DNA from: Aestuariibaculum sediminum
Lineage (GTDB): Bacteria; Bacteroidota; Bacteroidia; Flavobacteriales; Flavobacteriaceae
DNA: 64,000 nucleotides
Assembly (NCBI RefSeq): GCF_014596945.1
Contig: NZ_JACVXB010000007.1
Location: 125,171-189,170, forward strand
Direction: 5' to 3'
Shown here: positions 43,113 to 51,818 of the stretch, piece by piece
Layout of the letters: each line of letters begins with the position of its first letter
Numbering within the stretch: the first letter of the stretch is position 1
The notes under the pieces: generated by a model
The model's input: the letters and a program-made list of their open reading frames with translations, nothing else
What the model was told of the DNA's origin: nothing
The model's database searches: none
Translations under genes and position numbers: made by a program

Positions 43113-43556
43113 CTATAAAATACCATCATCGGCAAAACTGTAATACTCACCTGAAGGTGTAATAATGAGATGATCTAAAACGGCTATATCTAAAAATTTG
43201 GAAGCCTTAACAATTTTCTCTGTCAGTTGTTTATCAACTTCACTCGGTTTTAGTTTGCCGCTTGGGTGGTTGTGCACCAAAATTACGCCTGTGCTAAGCG
43301 TCTTTAAAGCGATGGCAAAAAGGATTCGAATATCTACTAAAGTTCCGGTAATTCCACCACTGGATAATTCATAGATCCCTTTTACTTTATTTGAATTGTT
43401 TAAGAGCATGATTTTAAACGATTCATGTAATCCGATCGTGTTTTGATCCCAATGGTTAAAAATAATCTCATTGGCATCTGAAGAGCATTTTATGGATAAA
43501 GAAGCTTTTAAGTTTTCTTTATAGCTTACCTGTATTTCGTTAACTTTGTTTTTCAT
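43113..43556 (-). CDS. RadC-like JAB-domain protein
   Basis: 147 residues, shorter than chromosomal RadC because the N-terminal helix-hairpin-helix part is missing. The JAMM metal motif is intact: VHNHPSGKLKPSEVD at 94-108 with H95, H97 and D108. Such short RadC proteins are common on mobile elements and are thought to be metallo-isopeptidase-like or anti-restriction-associated; a true DNA repair role is doubtful. It lies between the candidate oriT and ssb on the minus strand. Confidence 0.85.
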   Translation of the reverse strand: MKNKVNEIQVSYKENLKASLSIKCSSDANEIIFNHWDQNTIGLHESFKIMLLNNSNKVKGIYELSSGGITGTLVDIRILFAIALKTLSTGVILVHNHPSGKLKPSEVDKQLTEKIVKASKFLDIAVLDHLIITPSGEYYSFADDGIL

Positions 43557-43583
43557 AACTTTCTAATTGAAGGTTTAAGCTTA

Positions 43584-43617
43584 AAAAGGGTGCTGATTTG
43601 AAAGGGAGCACCCTTTT
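43584..43617 (-). terminator. Terminator of the ssb gene
   Basis: AAAAGGGTGCT (43584-43594) pairs exactly with AGCACCCTTTT (43607-43617), 9 bases after the minus-strand stop. Confidence 0.85.
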
Positions 43618-43626
43618 GTTTTGCTT

Positions 43627-43959
43627 CTATTTACTAAGTAGTAAGATTTCACTAATTGTAATTTCAGTCACATAGCGTTTAACGCCTTCTTTATCCTCAT
43701 AACTTCTGGAAGTTAGTTTCCCTTCAATAGCAATCTCTTTGCCTGTTGTTACATACTTTTCTACGATGTCGGCCTTTTTGCCCCAAGCTACCAAATTGTG
43801 CCAGCTGGTATTGGTTTGTTTTTCGCCTTTGGCATTGTTGTAATGCTCATTTGTAGCCAATGATATACGGGCTAACTTTTTTCCGTCTTCTAAAATGGTC
43901 ATCGTTGGCTCTTGCCCTACGTTACCAATTAACTGCACTCTGTTTTTAATTGTACTCAT
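43627..43959 (-). CDS. ssb: Single-stranded DNA-binding protein
   Basis: 110 residues from ATG 43957-43959 (MSTIKNRVQLIGNVGQEP), chosen because that is where the OB-fold of SSB begins; a longer in-frame start would add 38 non-family residues. Blocks: RVQLIGNVGQEPTM, ARISLATNEHY, TSWHNLVAWGKKADIVEKYVTTGKEIAIEGKLTSRSYEDKEG. It lacks the acidic C-terminal tail of chromosomal SSB and ends SEILLLSK, as plasmid and ICE-encoded SSBs often do. It protects transferred single strands. Confidence 0.92.
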   Translation of the reverse strand: MSTIKNRVQLIGNVGQEPTMTILEDGKKLARISLATNEHYNNAKGEKQTNTSWHNLVAWGKKADIVEKYVTTGKEIAIEGKLTSRSYEDKEGVKRYVTEITISEILLLSK

Positions 43960-44374
43960 GATGTTAAAATTTAAATGATTAATAATTGATTTACTTATTA
44001 TATCTGAAGCGTTTTCCTTTTTTGATTTTGCTTTATTTCGCTTCGTATTTGGTATGTTTTGATATGATTTCATGACTTTAATAATTTAATTTACTTCCCA
44101 TAGAGCTGTGAGCTGTTACCTTTTTTTGATGCTGTAATTTTTGAATATTTAGAATTAATAAGGGACTTATAAAAAGAGCGAAGTATGAGCCTGGTTATGC
44201 AGTCCCATTAATTTCTAAATGTTATTACTTTGCTAGCAAAAAAAGGTGATAACGGCCACAGCCGGGAAGGACGAATTAAAATGAAGACTTGAAATTTAAA
44301 ACATCTCGAAGCGGAATAAATAAGTCTAAATATTTCTTTTTAACTTAAAACCTAATAACCAATACCTAAATATC
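43960..44374. other. Divergent regulatory region between ssb and the 44375 gene
   Basis: The 5' part of this stretch is open in the ssb frame but does not look like protein of the family. The rest contains no gene; I see no strong dyad. Confidence 0.4.
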
Positions 44375-44971
44375 ATGAGACACTCTTCAACTCCCAAAGA
44401 AATCTTATACAGTATATTGTCTATTTGGCCACAAGTTTCTAAAGAGTTTGGAAATAAGGAAAAATACAAGCCACTAATAAGCTTTTTATCGGCAAAAGAT
44501 TATTACAACGATTACGATATACCTTATCCTAAAATGAAGGAAATAGAATCAGTAACAGGATTAAAGTCTTACCAGCTTCGAAAACAACTAACTGAAATTT
44601 ACGACAAGCTATTTGCTTTCGACGAAGGCTTTGAATTTGAGTTCAACAAAACGACAATGCTAGTTCATGTAGAATACAATAAAAATTTTGGAGCGTTCAA
44701 TTGCAAACCTTTGAAATATTTACCCAGAATTGGTGAAAACATATCGTTACGATTTTTAAAAGCCAAAATAGGCATAGACTTCTTTTACGTACAAGATATA
44801 AAGCATTCTTTTGAGGAAAACCGACATATTATTGACCTGTACTTAAAAGGCGGGATTTTCAATTCTTATTGGTATTACAGAAAGCACAAAGCTGAAGAAT
44901 TAAATGAAATAAATTTGCGAGACATCTACGACCTGTACGATTTTCAAATAAAAGAAAAACTAGGTTTTTAA
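44375..44971 (+). CDS. Hypothetical protein
   Basis: 198 residues, no family recognised. The helical first half (PKEILYSILSIWPQVSKEF, MKEIESVTGLKSYQLRKQLTEIYDKL) resembles a winged-helix arrangement, and the second half is mixed (PRIGENISLRFLKAKIGIDFFYVQDI). It could be a DNA-binding accessory protein of the element, since it stands between ssb and the defence genes on the opposite strand. No signal peptide. Role unknown. Confidence 0.55.
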   Translation: MRHSSTPKEILYSILSIWPQVSKEFGNKEKYKPLISFLSAKDYYNDYDIPYPKMKEIESVTGLKSYQLRKQLTEIYDKLFAFDEGFEFEFNKTTMLVHVEYNKNFGAFNCKPLKYLPRIGENISLRFLKAKIGIDFFYVQDIKHSFEENRHIIDLYLKGGIFNSYWYYRKHKAEELNEINLRDIYDLYDFQIKEKLGF

Positions 44972-45106
44972 CTATACTTGAGCAGAATGTTTGGATTTTC
45001 CTCTTTTAAGTAAATATAATTCTTTTGTTAATCTCCAAAAAACCTAAGAAAGATACCTGTTAAAAAACATTTTTAAGCTGCCAAATTATAGATTAACAAA
45101 ATCATT

Positions 45107-45190
45107 GAGCCATAAAATCTTATTTTATAGCTCACATTTCACTTATTTTTGAGCTATAAAAACATATTATATAGCTCTCAGCTATAAAAA
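45107..45190. promoter_or_regulatory. Cluster of GAGCTATAAAA-type repeats
   Basis: GAGCCATAAAAT (45107), ATTTTATAGCTC (45122-45133), GAGCTATAAAA (45151-45161), ATATAGCTC (45170-45178) and AGCTATAAAAA (45180-45190) alternate in orientation within 84 bases, just ahead of a 33-codon frame. This looks like a multi-site operator. Confidence 0.5.
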
Positions 45191-45191
45191 T

Positions 45192-45293
45192 ATGAAATTA
45201 ACTTTCAAAGAAATGGTGGTAGTTTTTTATGATGAAAATAGCATTAAAGAACTAAATTGGATAGAAAGGAAACTGGAAACCATAAACAGGTAA
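45192..45293 (+). CDS. Possible 33-codon small protein
   Basis: Frame MKLTFKEMVVVFYDENSI…NWIERKLETINR. Weak evidence: the start follows the operator-like repeats by one base and the composition is protein-like (DENS turn, amphipathic end). It may instead be the 5' fragment of a larger lost gene, since a fragment of the 153-bp repeat begins at its stop. Confidence 0.3.
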   Translation: MKLTFKEMVVVFYDENSIKELNWIERKLETINR

Positions 45294-45345
45294 TTAATGA
45301 TCCAATCTTTTCCTTGACATGAATCAACAATTAAACAGTCATTTA
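45291..45345 (+). repeat. Fragment of the 153-bp repeat family
   Basis: TAATTAATGATCCAATCTT and then TTCCTTGACATGAATCAAC correspond to the inner left part of the 153-bp repeat (TATAGTGATCCAGTCTCATTC, then TTGACATAAAGTATT) with substitutions. The ends are missing. Confidence 0.4.
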
Positions 45346-45409
45346 AATAAAAATATTGCTATGCTTAATATTCTCCGTAGCAGGTTGTTTTGGTTTGCGT
45401 TTTTCTTAT

Positions 45410-46420
45410 TTATTGGAATTTCAACGCGTTGTATTCCTGGGTTGCTTGTTTAACGGTCTCCAAAAGGTCTTTAAAACTTGGACTATCTTCTGGAATCATA
45501 TTAGTTTGCATTGTTTTATAATCGTCTTCCCAGGCTTTTATAAAATCTTCAGGGGGAATAGGATTCAAGTTTGGCGGATATAATGTATCGTAATCTACAC
45601 CACGCATTCCATTAAATCGTTCTCTATGTTCAATAATAGAAACAATTAGTTCTTGGTTGTAGGCTTTATTTTTATGTTCACTGTTGTAGATTTTGGTAAT
45701 ATCATACAAATGCCTGCTTAAACGTTCTACACGTATTTTATTGTTAGGTTTTTTAAACTCTTCGTGCAACAAAAACAATTTCTCTAAATATGAACGTTCG
45801 GGGTTTACACAGGGAACCGTTATAGCTGTATCTGCAAATGGTTGCTTTGAAAATTCTTCGCCTACAAATGATATGATGTCACAACTTGTAAAAGGGTCTT
45901 TTAAGGAGCGACTACCCAATTCTACCTTTACTCTTGGCAACACGTATTCTGAATGCTCTGTAACCGCAGGATAATAGATTAAAATAGACACTGGATCTTG
46001 ATCATCATCACCTAAATCCTCAAAATCGAAGGTTACGTTTGTATATCCCTTTTCTACGAATGCTTTTTTTAAAGCTTCATAAAATGCAGTGGTTACAAAT
46101 TCAAAAGATTTTTCTCTTAATTTTTTTACTTGAGATTTGCTAATCATTCCACCATCAAAACCTAAATATTCTCTATTTAAGGCTAAATCTATATCTTCTG
46201 AAAAGCGTTGTATTAAATGCCAGGCTTTACTTAATGATGTTCCTCCTTTAAATAATAGGTGATCTGCAAACTCTAACTGCGAAAAGATTATATCTAGCGT
46301 TTGTACTACCCACCAATCTTTTTCTACTGCATATACAGGCAAACCTTTTTGTTGTGCTGCCACAGTAAAAACTTCTACCTTTTCGGAATCTTTTAATTTA
46401 TAAAAATCTTGTGCTGCCAT
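45410..46420 (-). CDS. abiEii: AbiEii-type nucleotidyltransferase toxin
   Basis: 336 residues. The N-terminal nucleotidyltransferase core is clear: VEKDWWVVQTL (32-42), LLFKGGTSLSKAWHLIQRFSEDIDLAL (55-81), with the GGTSLSK and SEDIDL motifs of the DUF1814/AbiEii family. A helical C-terminal half follows (FKKPNNKIRVERLSRHLYDI). Family members block growth by nucleotide transfer, for example onto tRNA, during phage infection. One base separates its start from the antitoxin stop, forming a bicistronic AbiE (type IV) toxin-antitoxin module. Confidence 0.9.
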   Translation of the reverse strand: MAAQDFYKLKDSEKVEVFTVAAQQKGLPVYAVEKDWWVVQTLDIIFSQLEFADHLLFKGGTSLSKAWHLIQRFSEDIDLALNREYLGFDGGMISKSQVKKLREKSFEFVTTAFYEALKKAFVEKGYTNVTFDFEDLGDDDQDPVSILIYYPAVTEHSEYVLPRVKVELGSRSLKDPFTSCDIISFVGEEFSKQPFADTAITVPCVNPERSYLEKLFLLHEEFKKPNNKIRVERLSRHLYDITKIYNSEHKNKAYNQELIVSIIEHRERFNGMRGVDYDTLYPPNLNPIPPEDFIKAWEDDYKTMQTNMIPEDSPSFKDLLETVKQATQEYNALKFQ

Positions 46421-47017
46421 TTACAATGCTTTTGCCATTATTTCTGCTATCCATTGTGGTGCTAATCTAATGTCGTGTTTTAATTCTTTTATGTCTTCCT
46501 TCAGTAACAGCTTATGTATGGTTTCCAGCTCGTGGTCTGTTACGTTATCTTTTCCAATTTCTTTTAGTGCCTGTACCACCAACTTGCTTATCTCACCTTT
46601 TAGTGCCAAGTTTTTAGCTGTTGTTTTCTTAAACTGTATGGTACGATTACCAATAGTTATTTTTCTTGGTGAACCATCGGTTAGATATACCAGCTTTAAA
46701 GGCACTTGTGTAGATAATCCTAACATATTTTGCGCATAAGCACCTGTGGGTAATATACGTGCCTTATCTCGTTTGGCTATTGCTTTGGCTACTTCTTCGG
46801 TAGAAGGTAAAACCTCTTGGTTAAGTAAGTTGCTAAATGTTGGTTTTGCATAGATGCCACGAGCCAAATTATGTAGCATCCCTTTTTTAACTATACGATG
46901 CAATGCGACCTTAACTGCTCCTGGACTGCCGTAATCCTGAAAGTCTTCTGTAAAGACAATAGATCCCTGTTTGAGGTTTTTTATTTTTTGTTCTATTTTA
47001 TCATCTGTACTTAGCAT
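46421..47017 (-). CDS. abiEi: AbiEi-type antitoxin (DUF6088)
   Basis: 198 residues. An N-terminal winged helix (KIEQKIKNLKQGSIVFTEDF, GSPGAVKVALHRIVKKGMLHNLARGIYAKP at about 30-60) and a C-terminal antitoxin domain (LSTQVPLKLVYLTDGSPRKITIGNRTIQFKKT). AbiEi proteins repress their own operon by binding inverted repeats and neutralise the toxin without forming a stable complex. It precedes the AbiEii gene. A degraded 153-bp repeat lies about 100 bases upstream. Confidence 0.85.
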   Translation of the reverse strand: MLSTDDKIEQKIKNLKQGSIVFTEDFQDYGSPGAVKVALHRIVKKGMLHNLARGIYAKPTFSNLLNQEVLPSTEEVAKAIAKRDKARILPTGAYAQNMLGLSTQVPLKLVYLTDGSPRKITIGNRTIQFKKTTAKNLALKGEISKLVVQALKEIGKDNVTDHELETIHKLLLKEDIKELKHDIRLAPQWIAEIMAKAL

Positions 47018-47124
47018 AGTGTAAAGATAGTATTTTGTAACCTATTTAAAAATATTTGTTACTAAAATAATCTAAAAAAGTTACAAAAACATTAAAGATA
47101 GTTCATAAACTCTCAACCCTATTA

Positions 47125-47270
47125 TTGATAGAACGGAGACTGAGAAATATAAACAACAGATATAATGATCCAGTTTAATTTAAAATGCAGTGTTGTTAAA
47201 TAACAGCTATACGGAATTGCTACACTCAATTTTTCCTGTACAGATGGCTCTCTATTTTCACCTTTACCAC
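47125..47270 (+). repeat. Degenerate fourth copy of the 153-bp repeat, inside the island
   Basis: Starts TTGATAGAACGG, keeps TATAATGATCCAGTTT and a diverged hairpin region (GAATTGCTACACTCAATTTT), and ends TCTATTTTCACC. About 146 bp, same orientation as copies 1-3 but much diverged. Confidence 0.6.
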
Positions 47271-47390
47271 GACAATGGCTTAACATCAAACAGAACTAAA
47301 TACAAATCTTAAACAAAATAATCGAAGCCAATACTTTGAAGGATAATATTCAGACTGTATAAGAATATACAAATACCTTAATTAATAAAT

Positions 47391-49766
47391 CTAAAATGGA
47401 AGGGTATCATCATGACCTATATCAAAAACCCTATCTGAAATTTCTGGATTTGGTAGTTCATATTGGTAGTCTTTGTCATAATCTTCATACACTTCTAAAT
47501 TAATGTCATATACATCTGGATCAAAATCTACATTAGATATCTTATATCCTCGAACTTCTTGTTCTATTAAATTATTTTCAAATATCCTATTCCAATCAGG
47601 ACTGCATAAAAAATCATAGTTTATAAAAAAGTCATTAAACAAATTAACTTTAATATAATCATAATTGTCGTTTATTCTTTGAATTATTTCAATATGAGTG
47701 TTTTTTTCAGTTGCTTCCATTAGTCTTTCATAAGCATGGCTCAGCTCTCTTTCAAAAATTTTAATAATTTCCTTTTTTAAAACACTTAATGAAAGAACGC
47801 AATTCTCAACTTTTAGTGACTTGAACAAATCTACCTCATAATGCTTTAAAAGCATCCTATTTAATTCTATTATATCGTCTATATTATCTAAATTCAATAG
47901 AGTGTTAAGAAAAAATTCATTAGGCAGGTTTGATATTAGAACACTTAATTTTTTATCACTTTTAAGATCAAACAAGAGCTTCATTGAATAATGATGACTT
48001 AAAATATTATTTTTCAAAAACTGCCATGTCTTTATCTTATTTAGAAGCTTAGTGAAATACTCTAAACTTATTTTTTCAAAAAAGTAGCTGTAAAATACAA
48101 TAACTAAAAAAATATCTTCTTCCGATTCATTTTGATTAATTACAGTAACCAAAAACTTGATAAAAATTTCTAATAAGTCTGAATTTAAATCATCCTTCGC
48201 ATTTTTATATGGCTTGTAAAAATTATACCATTGCTCTATTAAAATTGAACTGGAAAGTATACGTTCAATTTCAACCTCATTTTCTCTAATATAATAATTA
48301 AGAAAATCCTCTAATGAGGGATTAATAAATCCAATTCGAACCTCTCTAGTTGTACTTATATTTATAAATCCGTCTTTTAACTTTCTTAAGCTAGCCTTGA
48401 ATGAATCAATAGGTTTTTTAAAATTATTATTTTCTACCTCGAATTTAATTCTTCTATTATAAGCCCTTTCCAAAACTAAATTCTCTACTTCTCTTCCAAA
48501 AGAAAAAAGTGTATTAAGCAAAAACCTATCATAGTCTGTGATTTGGTTAGAATAAGCATGATTCCAAATTTGTTTAGGATTTTTTAAATTATCTTTTATG
48601 AAAGACTCATAATCCTTAGGTAATAATTTCAAAACTTTTGACCCCGTAAAAAATTCAATTATTCGAGGCATAAAATTAGAATGATTACAAATAAATGGAG
48701 CTAATTCCTTTATTACTCTTAATTGCTCTTCGTTTAATCCTGATTCTAATAAGTGGTTATCAAGCATTCTTCTTTTAGCTCCATAACTATACGATAACAA
48801 TTCAACCTTAGCTTCAGCTCTTAATGGATTAAATTCACGCAATCTTTCAGAATCTTCCAAAAAACTTGCAAGTATAAACTTACGAGTGTTTAGAATTAAT
48901 AATTTATTTTTAGAGTTTTCTATTCTATTAATAATTTTAATAAGCATAGACTCAGCTGACTTAGATTTATATATCTCAGCATAAGTATGGCCTAAAAAAT
49001 CATCAAAATAAAATATTTGTTTAGAATCATCTAATCTTAATGTGTCTTCTATTTCTTTAATGCTTTCATAAACTATATTTACCTCATAATCGTTTTTAAT
49101 ATAATTGTAGATAAGCATATCTGACAAAGTGGTTTTACCAACACCCGGTTCACCTGTCAAAATCAAAAACTTATTCTTTTCTAGAGTATTTTTTGCCAGA
49201 TAAAAATCACGTGTAACTACAAAAAGCCTAAGCTTATTTTTTAATACGTTTTCTGTAAACTCCTTCCTTCTCCCATCAAACTTATAATTTAAAATTTTAT
49301 TTAAAACAACAAAGCTAGAAAACCATAATTTAAAATGATTTTCCTCAATAGCACTATTAAGTCTAAGAATCCCATTTAAATCGTCTCTTCCATAAATTTC
49401 ATTTAATGAAGGTATATAAGGATGAAATATTTCTTTAATTTCCTTTTTTTGTTGTGGATTCAATTCACTAGATGTGACCAAAATATAAAGCCTAGGTTTA
49501 AGTTTATCAACCTTCGGTTTTTCCTTTTTAATTAAATCAGATTTTAAAGTAGAATATGAGGTTTTTACATAATGCTTAACCTGGACAACTATATCATATT
49601 CATTCTCGATTGTAGAATGCAACAAATCAATCCCTAAATCCTTTCCGGGCTTAAAAGATCTAAAAAATGCATATAATGAATTCTGCTTATATTCATGATT
49701 TAACAGATCACATGCCAATTTCTCGAAATCCAAAGAATTTAATGTTGAAAAATCATAATTCGTCAT
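47391..49766 (-). CDS. Mrr-like nuclease fused to nSTAND NTPase
   Basis: 791 residues. The N-terminal domain (1-150) is restriction-endonuclease-like: SLDFEKLACDLL (11-22), GKDLGIDLL with D47, VVQVKHY with Q62/K64 as the PD-(D/E)XK core, then the LYILVTSSELNP block. A STAND-type NTPase follows, with Walker A LTGEPGVGKTTLSD (203-216) and Walker B QIFYFDDFLG around 256, then LNTRKFIL. The last ~400 residues are helical repeats without a named family. This is a typical defence architecture in which target recognition releases the nuclease. It is shorter than Avs4-type proteins. It ends the minus-strand block downstream of the restriction genes. Confidence 0.75.
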   Translation of the reverse strand: MTNYDFSTLNSLDFEKLACDLLNHEYKQNSLYAFFRSFKPGKDLGIDLLHSTIENEYDIVVQVKHYVKTSYSTLKSDLIKKEKPKVDKLKPRLYILVTSSELNPQQKKEIKEIFHPYIPSLNEIYGRDDLNGILRLNSAIEENHFKLWFSSFVVLNKILNYKFDGRRKEFTENVLKNKLRLFVVTRDFYLAKNTLEKNKFLILTGEPGVGKTTLSDMLIYNYIKNDYEVNIVYESIKEIEDTLRLDDSKQIFYFDDFLGHTYAEIYKSKSAESMLIKIINRIENSKNKLLILNTRKFILASFLEDSERLREFNPLRAEAKVELLSYSYGAKRRMLDNHLLESGLNEEQLRVIKELAPFICNHSNFMPRIIEFFTGSKVLKLLPKDYESFIKDNLKNPKQIWNHAYSNQITDYDRFLLNTLFSFGREVENLVLERAYNRRIKFEVENNNFKKPIDSFKASLRKLKDGFINISTTREVRIGFINPSLEDFLNYYIRENEVEIERILSSSILIEQWYNFYKPYKNAKDDLNSDLLEIFIKFLVTVINQNESEEDIFLVIVFYSYFFEKISLEYFTKLLNKIKTWQFLKNNILSHHYSMKLLFDLKSDKKLSVLISNLPNEFFLNTLLNLDNIDDIIELNRMLLKHYEVDLFKSLKVENCVLSLSVLKKEIIKIFERELSHAYERLMEATEKNTHIEIIQRINDNYDYIKVNLFNDFFINYDFLCSPDWNRIFENNLIEQEVRGYKISNVDFDPDVYDINLEVYEDYDKDYQYELPNPEISDRVFDIGHDDTLPF

Positions 49767-49946
49767 TCTCGTTTATTTATTAAAAACTTTAAAACCCACC
49801 TATATTCCTAAAAACTATTTACTTATTTCTCCACCAAACTATATCTACAGATAGTACCCACAGATTTCAATTCATTAAAATTTTCACAAAGACTATTATT
49901 TTTTTAAAAATAACACGTATTTGCATTATATTTTTTAAATAATCAA

Positions 49947-51668
49947 CTATCTAAACAATGTTATAAATTTACCGCTTGTTTTTCGATCTAAATTTATTTC
50001 GTTTTCAAAGCCTAATCCCTCATGATAATAATCATCAAACATCTTAGCATGATCAGGATGAGTTTTTATAATCTTATCAGATTTTAAAAGTTTATCTGGA
50101 ATTTGCTTATCAAGAATTGCCCCACAAATTTCAAGTTCATCACCACATAAAAGTCCTCCATGCAGATATTCCCTTAAATTCAAATATCTAAGTAACTCCG
50201 AGAATTTAAAGCCTCTTTTTTTCAAACTCAACAAGAAAACTTCTAAATCATCAATACAAATAGACAAAGGCATTTCATCTCTTTCATCAATATCTATCAT
50301 ACTATCTAAATCAGTTTGTATTTGACCAAAACGCTCGAGGGTTACTATCAGACTAAAAACCGAATGGTAATTTTTTGTATTAATTTGAATAATTTGATTT
50401 TTAAGTGCCAAATCCTCATAGATATAAAATTTTTCACCTTTCAAAAATTTTTCTTTAACTCTAAAAGCCTGATCATAACCTTTTTGAATTACTTTATCAA
50501 AATTGGTTCTTATTAGCCCATAGGCTTTATCAGGATCAGAACGAGGTTCTCTTCTTTTGGAAGCCTTTGCCTCAATTATTAGAGCCATCCCCTTGTATAA
50601 AATTAAAATATCCTGCTCATTACCTACTTCGGTATAATAACTTTGATAAACAAAAGCTTCCTCTCCAAAAAGAGATTTAAATAGATTAACAATTTTATTC
50701 TCTAACTCGTTACCTCTGTGCTTATAAAAAGCTTCCGTTATTGAACTTTTGGAAACTACAAAATCTAATAACTGATTATAAATAGCAATTATAATCTGTT
50801 TAATATCCATTGATTGATATTCGTTTTTATCAACTTCAAAAATAGGGTAGTTAAAATATGGATTTATTTCTGTGTAGTATAAAAATGCACTTTCTTGCCT
50901 TTTTACGCATAAAGCATCTATAAAGGCATTTGAAATATTAGATCCAAACTCATCGATTAATTCTTTTAGTGTAAAACGATATTTCTTACCGGGATCCATT
51001 AAACTCTCCGACATTCGAATATAACTTTCAGGTACTGCTAAATGCATTTTATCTGGATTTGTTATTCCCTCTACGAATTTATCCAAACCAATATCATCCC
51101 ACGTTTTATCTTCTGGACTAGGTAAAACAGAATTTAATTTTTGATGCAACATTTCATCTAGAAATCTATATACAGAAATAAATTCACTTAATGTTAAACC
51201 AAAATGTGCTTGAATTTCATTCTCAAATGGAGCGAAGTAATTAAGTACCCTTTCAATAATCTGCTCTTCATAATTTAAATCACCTTGATTAAAATAATTT
51301 AAATGATACATAAGAGCAATTATCCTTTTTTGTGCATCAATATCATCTAAAACTTCACCATCATTTGGATAAAATTTTTCTTCGTATCCATTCTCAATTT
51401 CAATTAAAAGAATTTTTATATGATCCCATTCCTCTTCTGTATATTGATATTTTACCTCTTCATTTTCATCTTTTTTAGATGTTAAATGCAATCCTGCTAG
51501 ATAAAATAATTGTCGCTGAGGTGCTACTAGACCTTCTAAAGAATATGGTATATTTTGCATAGGAACCATTTGAAGTAAAGTACTCAAATCTCCAAGAAAT
51601 GTTTTTGTATCATACTGACTAACATATGATTTCAACTCCAATGATTTTTCTTCTATATTAATTGACAT
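49947..51668 (-). CDS. PD-(D/E)XK nuclease-domain protein
   Basis: 573 residues. A long helical N-terminus of no known family, then at about 318-375 a nuclease core: RGNELENKIVNLFKSLFGEEAF, YYTEVGNEQDILILYKG and ALIIEAKASKRREP, giving E321, D353 and E366-x-K368. It lies between hsdR and the nSTAND gene on the same strand with 150-180 base gaps. It could be an effector for either neighbour or a stand-alone system. The fold is well supported; the role is inferred from the defence neighbourhood. Confidence 0.65.
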   Translation of the reverse strand: MSINIEEKSLELKSYVSQYDTKTFLGDLSTLLQMVPMQNIPYSLEGLVAPQRQLFYLAGLHLTSKKDENEEVKYQYTEEEWDHIKILLIEIENGYEEKFYPNDGEVLDDIDAQKRIIALMYHLNYFNQGDLNYEEQIIERVLNYFAPFENEIQAHFGLTLSEFISVYRFLDEMLHQKLNSVLPSPEDKTWDDIGLDKFVEGITNPDKMHLAVPESYIRMSESLMDPGKKYRFTLKELIDEFGSNISNAFIDALCVKRQESAFLYYTEINPYFNYPIFEVDKNEYQSMDIKQIIIAIYNQLLDFVVSKSSITEAFYKHRGNELENKIVNLFKSLFGEEAFVYQSYYTEVGNEQDILILYKGMALIIEAKASKRREPRSDPDKAYGLIRTNFDKVIQKGYDQAFRVKEKFLKGEKFYIYEDLALKNQIIQINTKNYHSVFSLIVTLERFGQIQTDLDSMIDIDERDEMPLSICIDDLEVFLLSLKKRGFKFSELLRYLNLREYLHGGLLCGDELEICGAILDKQIPDKLLKSDKIIKTHPDHAKMFDDYYHEGLGFENEINLDRKTSGKFITLFR

Positions 51669-51818
51669 AACTTCTATTATACTTAAACTTTAGATTGATT
51701 GACAAACTACAAAAAACGATCATTTCATACCACAAGACTCGGAAATTAATATGAATTTCTAAAATCTTTTAAAGCCAAATCCAGCAATACTTTTCACCAA
51801 AGAACAACAAAATATAAA

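Noticed and set aside
43113..43556. Calling the JAB protein a chromosomal DNA repair RadC
   Set aside because: It has only the JAB domain and sits among mobilisation genes, so it is the short mobile-element type.
45356..45583. 75-codon plus-strand frame opposite the AbiEii gene
   Set aside because: Antisense to a clear toxin gene; its hydrophobic cysteine-rich content is an artefact of the complementary strand.
47391..49766. Assigning the nSTAND protein to Avs4
   Set aside because: The domain order is similar (Mrr-like nuclease, STAND), but 791 residues is far too short and no characteristic C-terminal sensor could be read.
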